DNA from: Anastrepha obliqua
Lineage: Eukaryota > Arthropoda > Insecta > Diptera > Tephritidae
Length of the DNA: 64,000 nt
Direction of reading: 5' to 3'
Assembly: GCF_027943255.1 (NCBI RefSeq)
Contig: NC_072892.1
Span: 160,334,792-160,398,791 of the forward strand
In this document: positions 44,820-55,612 of the stretch, piece by piece
Layout: the number at the start of each line of letters is the position of its first letter
How positions within the stretch are numbered: the first letter of the stretch is position 1
The notes under the pieces: generated by a model
The model's input: only the letters and a program-made list of their open reading frames with translations
Told to the model about the DNA's origin: nothing
Database searches by the model: none
Translations under genes and position numbers: made by a program

Positions 44820-47040
44820 GCAATGTAGTTTAGTAGTATTTTTTTATAGTATTTTTTAATTGTTTAATTTTAATTTTTTTGTTTTATTTTTTTTTATTTT
44901 TTTTTATTTTTATTTTTATATTATTATTATTCTTGTTTTATGCTTTACTTTTTTCATTTTTTTATATATTTTTTAATTTTTTTATTTCGTTTTATTTTTT
45001 TTATTATTTAATTTTTATTTTAGTTTTTTTTTTATTTTTTTATTAATATTTTTTTATTTTAATATTTTTATTTTTATTTTTTTTATTTTAATTTTTTCAT
45101 TTCTACTTTTTTATTTATATTTTTTTATTTTTATTATTTTATTTAATTTTTTTTATATATTTTTTTTTTTATTGTGTTATACTTTACTTTTTTCGTTTTT
45201 TAGTTATTTTTTTATTTTTATTTATTTATTATTTTTATTATTTCGTTTCATTTTTTTAGTATATTTTTTTTGTTTATTATTTAATTTTTATTTTATTTTA
45301 ATTTGTTTTATTTTAATTTTTTTCATTTCTCCTTTTTTATTTTTATTTTTTTATTTTTGTTTTTTTATTTTTTTATTTATTTATTCACATTTTTTTATTT
45401 TAATTTTTTTACTTTTTTTATTTTGATTTTTTCATTTTTTAGTTATTTTATTTTTCTTATTATTTTTTTATTATTTTTTTATTTATCTTTTTATTACTTT
45501 TTATTTTATTTTAATTTTTTTATGATTTCATTGGTTGGTTGGTTGGTTGGTTTAAGGGTGACCCCGCATCGGAGTGCCACATAGACCGCAAGTTGGGTCC
45601 GTTGTGTTGCCCTAGAGCTCATTATGTTACATGATTTCCCCACCTAACCGAGATTTTTATTGTGGATTTTGGTCAAAGATATTAATTCGTTTCGAGAATT
45701 TGATGAGAGATTCGATTTTCAGGTTCGAGAGTACTGAAAGATTGTCAATTGTTGGAGAGCCAAGAAGAGCGAGGCGACTTCTGGCTAGACCGGGACAACT
45801 GCACAGCAAATGTCTACTCGATACTTCCTCATCTTCGTCCTCGCAGTATCTGCACAGGTCGTTTTGAGGAACCCCAAGCCGACGTGCGTGAGTGCCCAAC
45901 AGGCAGTGGCCGGTGATAAGAGATATTATATGCCTTAGTTCGTGTTTCGAAAGACTTATAAGGGTTTTTGTCTGTTTCAGATTGTAGGATGGCCAGATTT
46001 GTCTGGTCGTAACGCAAGTAGTTTCCACTCGCAAGTAGTTTCCACTTCCACTGATTTCATTTACATTTTTTTGTTTTAATATTTTTATTTTAATTTTTTT
46101 ATTTTTATTATTTTATTTTTTATTATTTTTTTTAATATAGTACTTTAATTTTTTTATTTTTTAGTTATTTTTTTATTTTATTTTTTTGTATTTTTTTTAT
46201 AATTTTGTTATTAGTTTTTATTTATATACATATGTAGGTATATATGTATGTACATATGTATGTATGTATATACATTTTTTAATTTTAATATTTTTATTTT
46301 AATTTTTTTACTTTTTTTATTTTGATTTTTTCATTTTTGCTTTTTTATTTTTATTTTTTTATTTTTATTATTTTATTTTTTTTTACTTTTACTATTTTAT
46401 TTTTTAATTTTTTAATTTTTTATTTTTTTACCTATACTTTAGTTTATTTTTTAGTTAGTTTATTTTTTTTTTATTATTCTTTTTATTTATCTTTTTATTA
46501 CTTTTTTTTTTGTTTTAATTTTTTATCATTTTATTTACATATTTTTATTTTAATTTTTTTATTTTATTTAATTTTCATTTTTATTTTTTTATTTTTACTA
46601 TTTTTTTTAATACTTTAATTTTTTCATTTTTTTGTTATTTTTTTATTTAATTTTTGTTATTATTTTATTTATTTTTTTTTATTAATTTTTTTTTTTTTTT
46701 TTAATTCTTTTATCATTTTATTTACATTTTTTTGTTTTAATATTTTTATTTTATTTTTTCATTTTTATTTTTTTTTTGTTTTTATTTTTATTATATTTTA
46801 ATTTTTTATTTTTTTACACTTAGCTTTACATTTGTAAGTTATTTTTTTATTTTTTTTTTCTATTATTTCATTTTATTTTTGATTATTATTTTTTTATTTT
46901 ATTTATTATTATTTTTTTTTATTATTTAATTTTTTGTTTCGAATTTTTAAGTATTTGATATACATACATTTGTAAAAAATGATCTTCCCTCCATTTATTT
47001 TTATTTATATATATATATATATATTTTTTTTTTTTTTGTA
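44820..47040. repeat. Long T-rich low-complexity tract (TTTTATTTTT)n
   Basis: About 1.7 kb of TTTTATTTTTATTT words, split by a LINE 3' end at 45533-46051 and containing an ATGTATAT patch at 46225-46275 and a TA run at 47009-47022. Plus-strand frames here (45172-45584, 46322-46618) are Phe/Leu/Ile strings caused by composition. It has the opposite strand bias to the A-rich tract at 15300-17010. Confidence 0.9.
45533..46051 (-). mobile_element. LINE 3' end inserted in the T-rich tract, 10-bp TSD
   Basis: Minus strand: TGHCLLGTHARRLGVPQND (about 45915-45860), LCRYCEDEDEEVSSRHLLC (about 45857-45800, zinc-binding tail), PGLARSRLALLG, then a 3' UTR ending in (AACC)n at about 45533-45552. TGATTTCATT is repeated exactly at 45523-45532 and 46052-46061. 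This marks an insertion of a strongly 5'-truncated RNase H-type LINE. A short GCAAGTAGTTTCCACT duplication lies at its 5' edge (46013-46046). Confidence 0.9.
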
Positions 47041-48149
47041 AACATTTGTTCATTTACTATTTATTTGTTTTTTATATAATAAAGAAAATAATTGCATAAC
47101 TATGCTAATTTATAAATTGCAAATAAAAAACATTTTTGATTATATGTATGCGTACGTAATTATAAATTACATTTTAGTAACTTAATAATAAACAAAATTT
47201 TTGGTTAATATATGCTACTACACATAAGTAAAAAACCAAAGTACCGGTTACAAGGATATGTTCAAGAAATTCAATAGAAAAAATGGCATCTGTTAGTGAT
47301 TAACACACTTGTAAATGTCTGAGTAAATTATTTTTGAGTGCAACATGATTTTTGATAAAAAAAAATTCAATATCTAAAATAATACTAGCATTTTTCCACA
47401 TTAAAGTCCAATTGAAGTTGGGTATTAGAGAAAACGGAATAAGATTTGAAGCCTAATGGTTGTGAAGGTGTTTAAAGATATTTTAAATGTGACGTAAAAA
47501 TTCTTTAACACACTTTTTTAGAATAATTCTTAAAATACCAAAAAAAAAAAAACACATTTGCATATCGAAACATGAACGCCTCCAAAGGCGTTAATATGAA
47601 GTGATTTCTAAAATATTCATCCTTCCTTTAAAACACCTGCAAATTGACACAGTTTTATGACATCTACACTGGAAATCATTGGGTTTCATACATAATTCAG
47701 CGAAAGAAAATTTCAATGAAAGAAAAATTTCAATGAATTTTACTCGTAAGTGAATAACAGATTTACAGCAACTGCCCGCTTAATATGAAATTGTATGTAT
47801 CAGCAAAATTAATTCAACTCCTCAGAGATTCTATCTGTTATGAGTTTTAAGTTACCTCTACTGCTACGAAAATGTGTATGCAGTAGGTGTATGTGAGCAT
47901 TTGCATCAGTAGAATATACGCAAAAGGCGTACAAAAATATTTGAGACAAAGTTTTGCATTGTAAACTATAAAGAAAATGCCAAGAAAGCTTCTCCAATTG
48001 GGATTTCCTTCTGAATTTGAGCACATTTATAGGTGAACTTTGAGAGATTCCATGCGATTTATTATGCGTCGACGTAATTCAGCATATCTATAAGTTATAT
48101 CAGTTAAAAATGCATTGGCATAAACTTAAATTTTGCTCCACTTCAAACT
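47041..48149. other. Downstream region of Rassf, non-coding
   Basis: A/T-rich sequence to the left of (downstream of) the Rassf stop codon. It includes the likely short 3' UTR at 48149 to about 48040. No other gene seen; open frames are short and lack domains. Confidence 0.55.
48058..48063 (-). terminator. Candidate poly(A) signal of Rassf
   Basis: AATAAA on the minus strand about 87 nt downstream of the Rassf stop codon (48152-48150). It is the first such hexamer after the stop, so a short 3' UTR is likely; other A/T-rich signals further left cannot be excluded. Confidence 0.45.
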
Positions 48150-51100
48150 TTACCTTTCTCTGACTTTTTCCACTTCGCGCTCCAACTCATCATCGTAACG
48201 TTCTAAAATTGCACGGCACTCAGGCAGGGATAGATTTATAAATTGAGCAACCTCATTGCTGTGAAAATTTTTATTGAAAAAAAAAAACAGTTAGTTGCAT
48301 ACTTTGTTACGTTTTACTTAGGCATTACCTTATTTCATCCGTCTTCTTTGCATCGACCAGAAATAAGCGCGCCACATCCTCATGCGGCCCCATCATGACG
48401 CGCGTCAACAAAGGATAATCAGTCTCTTTCAAGCGTTTTTGTTCGCCATTATCGCGTATAATGAAGAGCGAAAAATTTTGCGCGGCACTGTCGACTTTAT
48501 ACTTTTCGAGCAATAGATTTATGACTTCATTGGTAGTGACCAACGAGGTTACCCACACGGACATTTGTGAGCCGTAGGGTGGAGTGAAGAACGAGGTTTC
48601 GCGATTATAAAAGTGACCATTTATAGAACAGCGTCGCTTCAATTTGGTACGCGATCTATAAGGCGAATGAGAATTTATCTTCTAAATGATAAATAAATGT
48701 AAACACAAGGTGGCGCAAAATTAATCCCCTTTTGGAAGATTTATAATTTTTGCAAATGGCGTCGCACGTCAATTATATTTGACACTTGTGAACGAGACAG
48801 CTGCAGTAAACAAACAGCAGAGCAATGGTGGGCGCAAAGGTAAAAATAAAGATTTCTATCACTCAAAATCATTGTTTTTTTTAATTCGATAAAAAGGTAT
48901 TCAAACATAAAATTGTATGCTTAGATTAGATTAGATTCTTTATGAGGTTTGCCCTTCGACCTCACGACATTTTGTGTTCCCTACTCATCACAGTACCTCA
49001 ACCAGACCCACTTCCCTTATTAAATTCAGAATAGAGCTGGGTTGGATTGAGCGTATGTGCCTTTTTTCTGGCTGCAATTGGCCAAGATGACTCAACCTTC
49101 TCCACGCTATAGCGCGGCATTCCAGGAGAAGGTGCATTGGAGTCTCCTGAGATTGGTCGCAGAAACGATAAGTGTCCGTAGACCAAATCCCGATCATGTG
49201 CAGATGACTTCGCAGTCTGCAGAGACCAGTGAGAATGCCCATGAGTTTAGGATATTGAGTTATGGGAGGGTTATGAGTTTTTTAAATCTCTTTTGGTTGC
49301 ACCCCCGCAGTAAGGATTTTGAAGGGTGTAGCCCCATAGTTTGGTGCCGTCAAACCTTCCTTAGCCCTAGCTTTTCACTCCTGAGCTTCTCCTTGCTGGT
49401 GTGTTGTCCCATAGCAAGGAAGGGTTCGGGTTCTATTAGAGGCGGGGCCCAACCTCTCACGCCAATGCGTCTGTTCTTTCGTTCCCAGTCATAGCCCTGT
49501 GTCTTGGGACTCTAATTAGTTGGATGCAATTGTGCGTTCCTAATAGATGAAGTTTCTCGATACACTCAAGGGCGAGTGAGGATTTGATCCCACAGGACGA
49601 TAGGGCCATGAGTGCCGCCTGACTGTCACTCAGAATGGCAATTCGCTAATTCCGGACATTTCTGTCTAAGTTTATCTCTGCACAAAAACAAATGGCATAC
49701 ATCTCCGCTTGGAAGATGCTTGGAAAACCTCCCATCAACACAGAGCGTTCGGTCCTGGGGTCGTAAATTCCAGCGCCTATGCCTTCTTTGCGGCTTCGAG
49801 CCATCTGTGTACCAGCGCAGGGTACACTGCTGGAGTTTCTTTTCAAATGCAGGTCTACTCCAGTTTAACTTATTGTTCACTTCAATTCTGAACTTCTTTT
49901 CGAATTTGACTACCTTATTGATATCATCTCTGCGTAGCTGGGTAAGTGGGAGCTGCAGCCTTCGCACTTCCATATTTTTAGATGACATCATCTGATTTGA
50001 ATGCTTAATTTTGCCCCACCTCGTATATAATATTTTCCCTAAACCTACCTCCGGTTGCCACTACGCCGCTTTATGGCGGCCGCGCCCGTTCGTGGTGGTC
50101 GCCGCAAAACTACACCATCTTCAGTAACGTGCAACGGTGGATCTGCATCATCGTCTTCGCCATTGTGCGCACCACTAAGGCCTCTGCTGCGTTCGCCTTC
50201 CGTTTGCGTAAGCTCATCACCACCCACGGCACCACTATTCGTCACTGTAATTGATGGCCCCTCTGTGCGACTGGAATCCGCTTCACTCACACTATCTTTG
50301 TCCTTATCCCTCTTTTCCGCCTCTTTTGGATAGCAATCCATTTCGATTTTTACATAACGCGGCGGCACATCACTGCGTCGAATGGTAGCCGAATGCTGTG
50401 GTTTCAACGTGGAATCGTCATCATCGCTATCGGAGCAGTCAAAACACGAAGGCCCTGACTTTGAGCGATTAATGCCCTTTTCAAAGTGTTGATGCCTAAG
50501 ATGGTAGGGTGATCGATTTTGTTGGTTGCTACCAGTATTGGCAATTGAGGCCGAACCACTTTTCTGCAAGGCATACATGCGCTGCATTGAATGTGGATTG
50601 GCGGTGCCGCTTTTCAAATGAAGCGTATCGTTGATTAAGTTCGCATCGATCGAACGCAAGGCATGCTCACAATTGAAACTTTTGCTCATCGGGCTTTCAC
50701 CATACAACTTGAGGGAATCGTGTATCCTCGACGGATCAATTGGTTGGTTGCGTTTTAGTGAATCTTCATTGGGTTCGCGAAACGAATTGGCACCATTCAC
50801 ATAATCGAGATGTACACTACGCTTAAATTCTTCAAAATCCATTGGCTTGAGTGTAGCATCATCGGAGGACTCAAAGTTATCAACTGTTGTAGTTGTGGTT
50901 GTGCTGGTCGTGCCCGAAGTGGATGTATTTATTGTCGCCGAGTTGGCGGTGACAAAATTATCTGAAGATGTGCTGCTACTTTCACTAGTATTGCTAGTGT
51001 TGTTCGTTGTAGAAGCAGACGTAGGCGTCAGTGGTGATGGCACCTCGCTGGTGGTATTTGTGCTTTCGGTGAGATTATGTGCTGAAATAGTTTTCGATGG

Positions 51101-54100
51101 CGAGCTCTCGCTGGAAGACGTTTGCGATGATGGCAACTTGACAGGCATCGTTTCGTAAATTTTGTCCTTTTCGCTAATGCGGCGTTCCACCTAAAAAAAA
51201 ATTGGTTTACGTTATTTTCGAAGAGAAAAAGTTGAAGCGCACAAGTAAAAAAAGGTAGAAGCAAGGAATACAAAGAAAAACTCGTAATTTATATCCTGGT
51301 TATAGATGACTGATTTTGATGGGTTCCGCCGTAGCCAAATGGATTGGTGACTGCCAGTCGGAGTCATTCGGAGTACATAGGTTCGAAACACCAAACACTC
51401 GGTGAAACACCAAATGAAGAAAGTGTTTTTCTAATAACGGTCGCCCCTTTGCAGGCAATGGCAAACCTCCGATTGTATTTGTACCATGAAAAAGATCCTC
51501 ATAAAAAATATCTGCCGGTCGGTGTCGACTTAAAATTGTAAGACCCTCTATTTGTGGAACAACATCAAGACATACACCATAAATAGGAGGAGGAGCTCGG
51601 CCAAGAACTCAAAAAAGGGTGTAAGCGCCAGTTATATATGCCAACGAAGGTTGGCAAAAAAGTCTTGCGGTATTTTTATTGAATTTTGAATTGTTCATAA
51701 AATTGGTTAAAATAATGCGATTTAAATATGCGCCGTTTTGTTTTTAAATATGCGCCGTTTTGTTCGATGACGAGTTCCCAACGAGATGCCAACTTCATAA
51801 TGCCCCTCTTATAGAAGCTCGCTTCCCTATTGTCAAAAAACTCGGAGAGCCAATTTTCACAGGACTCTCTTGTGGACAACTTCCGACTACCAAGCTCGTT
51901 CGCCATGGCCAGAAATAGGTGGTAATCACTTGGTGAGAGATCCGGACTATACGGTGGATGCAAAAGAACCTCCCATCCGAGCTCCCGGAGCTTCTGGCGC
52001 GTCACCAAAGATGTGTGTGGCCTGGCGTTGTCCTGATGGAAGACAATTCGGCCTCTGTTGATCAAAGATGGCCTCTTCTGCATGAGTGCTGCATTCAAGC
52101 TGTCCAGTTGTTGGCAGTACAGGTCCGAATTGAGCGTTTGGTCATAGGGGAGCAGCTCATAGTGAATGATTCCCTGCCAATCCCACCAAACACACAGAAG
52201 AACCTTCCTGGCCGTCAATCCAGGCTTGGCCACCGTCTGGGCAGCTTCACCGCTTTTCGACCACGACCGTTTGCGCTTCACGTTATCGTAAGTGACCCAC
52301 TTTTCATCGCCAGTCACCATCCGCTTCAAAAACGGGTCAGTTTTGTTGCGATTCAGAAGCGATTCGCATGCATCCATACGGGCAAAAATGTTTTTTTGCG
52401 TCAAGTCGTGTGGCACCCATACATCGAGCTTCTTTTTGAATCCAAGCTTCTTCAAATGGTTTATAACGGTTTGATGACTCATGCCCAGCTCTTGGCCGAT
52501 GCTACGGCTGCTACTATGCCGGTCTCTTTCGATCAATTCAGCGATTTTATCGCAATTTTCGACGACAGGCCTTCCGGACCGTGGCGCATCTTCGATCACC
52601 TCTGCACCAGAACGAAAACGTTAAAACCATCGTTGTGCGGTGGAAATGGAAACTGTATCGGGTCCATAAACTGCACAAATTTTATTGGCAGCATGAGATG
52701 CATTTTTGCCTTTATCGTAGTAGTACTGTAAAATATGCCGTATTTTCTCTTTATTTTGCTCCATGTTTGCGACGCTATAACTCACGAACGACTAAAAGCA
52801 AATGCGACGAATACAACTAGAACTACGCGCTTGCAAAGACAAGACCGCAAGACTTTTTTGCCAAACTATATAATTTCTTAAAGCGCATTTCAACATAACC
52901 TCATATGTCCTCATCTTTTACCTGCAGCAAATCATCAATTTCATCCCATTCCAATTTCTCCAAACTATCCAATTTTGAAGGCAATGTTGCCGAAACACAG
53001 CTTGTGGATGCAGTTGTAATTGTTGTATCGGTACCACATAAAGTGCTAGTCGACTCCGATTGATCGTCGTCAATCGCACGTCCATTGGTGCCATTTATTA
53101 AAGGCAACGCAGCACCGTCTGTGCCGCCCGTTGTGTTGGCGGAAGCTTCCTCTGGAGTTGTGGGTAAATCCGTCAAAGGATATTCATTTAAACTGCACGA
53201 ATCAAAAGTCATGCTTTCCGACAGCGAAATATCAGTGGAGAGATTCTCTACTTCACTTGCGGTTGTGGGCGCTTCCAACGATTCACTAATATCGTTTTCC
53301 TTATCCGATGGGCTGTCCTGCAAGGTTAAATTAATAAAAGTAAATGAATGCAAACACACATTTTTAATATGCAAAACTCACATCAACTGCTTTAGAAACG
53401 CGCTTGGAATTCCTTTTACGTACGACCAGCGTACGCTGATCATCATCCTCTTTCAGATGAATCACGCCATGCACGCCCCATGAAATGCGCAGCGCGCCTT
53501 CTAGTATTAAACGGTTATTCACCTCGCGGCTCCGTACTTCCATGCTTTTATTGTCGTAAAACTGATTGTACACCTATTTTAATGGACGAAGGAAATGAAG
53601 GTTGAGCTCGTTGTGAAGCGTTTCCTTAATATTTACCTTAAGCTTGCTTTCTAAATGATCTCTGGGCAAAACAGGACCACCATTACCAATACCAGAGCGC
53701 TGTGTTCCCTTCACCCCATAACTCTTATGCGATTCCACACGTGTGCCATGCCCAAACAGCTGCGGTCCGAAGAGCGCACCGTAGCATGGCACGTGACAGT
53801 AAGGCACTCCTTTATGCTGTGAAGTGGTTTGAAACAAATATATATTAAGTGCTTTACTTATTTATTTTTGTTTTTTTTTTTTTGTATAGAAAAAAAACAT
53901 ACCTCGGCATGTTGGCCTGGGTTTAGCCGCTTGCCGCACTCCTCGCACCGTAAACACTCTGGATGCCAATCATAACCGAGCGATTGTTTGCGCTCCGCTA
54001 AGACAATAGAAGGGTTTTAATTGTCAGTTAGATGTAAGTTAACTCTTTCAAGCCGGCTTTATGCCTGTGAAAAAGAAACCAAACGAAATGTCAATGCTTA

Positions 54101-54141
54101 CCAAAGTATACAGGCTTTCCACATTTGTGACACTTCCACAT
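48150..54141 (-). CDS. Rassf: Rassf: LIM, RA and SARAH domain protein (Hippo-pathway antagonist)
   Basis: Eight coding exons with consistent GT-AG junctions and phases: 54141-54102, 53997-53903, 53816-53637, 53573-53382, 53317-52922, 51190-50049, 48655-48329, 48258-48150; 2481 nt, 826 residues plus TAA. The LIM domain occupies residues 4-56 with ligands C4, C7, H25, C28, C31, C34, C52, C56 (start [13 protein letters not shown]). The centre (about 170-680) is rich in Ser, Thr and acidic residues and likely disordered. The RA domain is about 690-785 ([40 protein letters not shown]) and the SARAH helix about 791-826 ([18 protein letters not shown]). The LIM-RA-SARAH order is that of Drosophila Rassf, which binds Hippo through SARAH and restrains it. 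Two introns (1.39 and 1.73 kb) are swollen by transposons; the other five are 63-104 bp. Upstream non-coding exons were not identified. Confidence 0.95.
48708..50022. mobile_element. MITE copy 2 in a Rassf intron, split by a LINE
   Basis: Left end AGGTGGCGCAAAATTAAT from 48708; right end TTAATTTTGCCCCACC near 50005-50020. The internal sequence matches copy 1 at 131-2311. It lies between Rassf exons 6 and 7, its right end only about 25 bp from the exon 6 donor and its left end about 52 bp from the exon 7 acceptor. Interrupted by the LINE at 48924-49996. Confidence 0.85.
48924..49996 (-). mobile_element. 5'-truncated RNase H LINE inserted in MITE copy 2
   Basis: Minus strand: LRWYTDGSK (about 49820-49795, first Asp), [14 protein letters not shown] (about 49730-49690, Glu), [18 protein letters not shown] (about 49640-49585, Asp), [19 protein letters not shown] (about 49515-49460), then the zinc tail [16 protein letters not shown] (about 49170-49120) and the end REVGLVEVL at about 49015-48990. 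The 3' tail is (AATCT)n at 48924-48938. TTGTATGCTTA (48913-48923) and TTGAATGCTTA (49997-50007) flank it. The RNase H catalytic set is recognisable, but frameshifts and the 5' truncation make it inactive. Confidence 0.9.
51322..51645 (+). mobile_element. SINE copy in the Rassf exon 5-6 intron
   Basis: Plus orientation: TTCCGCCGTAGCCAAATGGA (A-box part, from about 51325), ACATAGGTTCGAAACACC (B-box part, about 51374), body AACGGTCGCCCCTTTGCAGG to AGGAGGAGCTCGGCCAAGAA, and 3' end GGGTGTAAGCGCCAGTTATA with a short TA tail. It abuts the mariner that begins at about 51651, and no duplication is visible on that side. Confidence 0.9.
51651..52864 (-). mobile_element. mariner (DD34D, mellifera-like), nearly intact, in a Rassf intron
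   Basis: Terminal repeats TTGGCAAAAAAGTCTTGCGG at 51651 onward and, on the minus strand, from about 52864 inward: a perfect 20-bp match. They enclose one transposase gene on the minus strand, interrupted by a single stop (separate entry). About 1.21 kb between TIR starts, with 5' and 3' non-coding parts of normal size. It lies in the same orientation as Rassf. The subfamily is inferred from remembered relatives; the outer few bases of the ends were not resolved. Confidence 0.9.
51676..52764 (-). pseudogene. mariner transposase, full length with one nonsense codon
   Basis: ATG at 52764-52762 ([20 protein letters not shown]), TAA at 51678-51676; 362 codons in one frame, close to the usual 345-350 with a short C-terminal extension. 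Codon 48 is TAA (52623-52621) where WFQRF is usual, a probable C-to-T change of CAA. Helix-turn-helix [20 protein letters not shown], linker WVPHDLT, catalytic blocks [22 protein letters not shown] and [13 protein letters not shown]. The DD34D spacing is exact (34 residues between the last two Asp). Apart from the stop no defect is visible, so this is the youngest-looking transposase in the window. Confidence 0.95.
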
Positions 54142-55258
54142 ATTACTAACGCTTTGTTGGCTGTTGGGCTATTGTCGCGGCGTTGCAGGGACAAGGTATG
54201 TGCGGGAAAATTCGCCGTTGGCAGCGACTGGTTCGTTGCCCTGCTTCCAGAATAGTCTGAATAAACTATGAACAGTGCGCTAATAGCCGTCGTTGATTTT
54301 ACCCTTTTACTTAGTTTCGATTGAACGCGTGACGTACATATATAATTTTACATAAATATGCAAATGAAGGTAAAATAGAAACCAACAAAACACGCGAGAA
54401 AATGGATAGTGCAATATAATTGGGAAAAACAAGAATTCACAAACCGAATAGCTGAGGCACGCAACCGATCAAGAGAGAACACATAAACGGAAACAAATTA
54501 ACCACTACAAAGGGCGATAAGGTTGCTGAACTGACTGAGTTTTCATGCCTTTAGCTAAGTTTTCTTTTTACGTAAAGAACCTTTTGATTTCGTAGTTATG
54601 ATGCGTTTATTTTATTTTATTATTTTTTTTTTTTTTTCTTACAAAAAACGTGTAATTATTTATTCCTATCCACTTTATGCCCGTAGTCAACGCCAACGCA
54701 AATGAGCAAAGTATGTAATACAATCACCAGAATTGTGTATATTTTACGGGATATATATGGCTGTAACGCAGCACTTCGTTTGCTGCCGCTGCAAATAATT
54801 GTTTATTTCAATTTATTGTTTATTTTATTGGATCCTATAGGTTTCCCGACCTATTTGGAGGTGAAAATAAAGCAAATCCATTGTTTGCTTCACGAACAAG
54901 GCAATAACAAATTGTCGCAGTGTTACCATATTTGAAAAATTAGAGAAGAGGAATTAAAGACAGCAGAACTCTTATATATCGTAAAGTACGGTCACATATG
55001 CAGTAATTAGCACTAATACACAAAATTAATCAACCCGTTCACATATGGCAGAGTGCCTGCAAGACTGTTTCGAAAGGTTTTTCTTTATAGAAATTGCTTT
55101 GGTGGAATATTTTGGAGTTTTTGGTTTATTTAATTATTATTAACGGTATGAAGAATAGACAAAGAGAAGAAATAGCTAATTTAATTGCGCAATTGGCTGA
55201 TAATTATAAATAGTTAAAGAAAATCGGTAAACAACGTTTACTGAGGTTGCAACAAATT
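54142..55258. other. Upstream region of Rassf
   Basis: Lies 5' of the Rassf ATG and should hold its 5' UTR and perhaps promoter. The first 120 bases upstream of the ATG are less A/T-rich. A T run sits at 54624-54640. I cannot place a transcription start. The frame at 54702-54935 has no recognisable domain. Confidence 0.4.
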
Positions 55259-55273
55259 AATAAGAGCACAAAG

Positions 55274-55597
55274 AGGACGCCGTAGCCAAATAAGTTGGTG
55301 CGTGACAACCATTCGGGATTCAGAGAGAGAACGTAGGTTCGAATCTCGGTGAAACACCAAAATTAAGAAAAATATTTTTCTAATAGCGGTCGCCCCTCGG
55401 CAGGCAATGACAGACCTCCGAGTGTATTTAAAAAAAATGAAAAAGCTCCTCATAAAAATATCTTCCGTTCATAGTAGGCTTGAAACTGTAGGTCCCTCCA
55501 TTTGTGGAACAACATCAAGACGCATGCCACAAATAGGAGAAGGAGATCGGCCAAACACCCAAAACAGGGTGTACGCGCCAATTATAGTTATATATAT
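55274..55597 (+). mobile_element. Best-preserved tRNA-derived SINE copy (324 bp)
   Basis: Head: CGCCGTAGCCAAATAAGTTG (A box, about 55279) and ACGTAGGTTCGAATCTCGG (B box, about 55331-55349), spaced like an RNA polymerase III type 2 promoter. Body: TAGCGGTCGCCCCTCGGCAG, GTAGGCTTGAAACTGTAGGT, TTTGTGGAACAACATCAAGA. 3' end: AGGGTGTACGCGCCAATTAT then (TA)n. Flanks AATAAGAGCACAAAG (55259-55273) and AATAAGAGGACAAAG (55598-55612), a 15-bp duplication with one mismatch. The head resembles a class II tRNA such as tRNA-Ser (inference). It makes no protein and would depend on a LINE for movement. Confidence 0.95.
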
Positions 55598-55612
55598 AAT
55601 AAGAGGACAAAG

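Noticed and set aside
45172..46618. Hydrophobic multi-membrane proteins on the plus strand
   Set aside because: Frames are strings of Phe, Leu, Ile and Tyr from TTTTATTTT repeats, interrupted by a LINE.
50847..51158. 103-residue Val/Leu-rich frame on the plus strand
   Set aside because: It is the antisense of Rassf exon 6.
51958..52731. 257-residue frame on the plus strand
   Set aside because: It is the antisense of the mariner transposase.
55274..55350. tRNA gene
   Set aside because: The A and B boxes are present, but the stems do not pair as a tRNA and the same sequence recurs in seven places followed by a common body. It is a SINE head.
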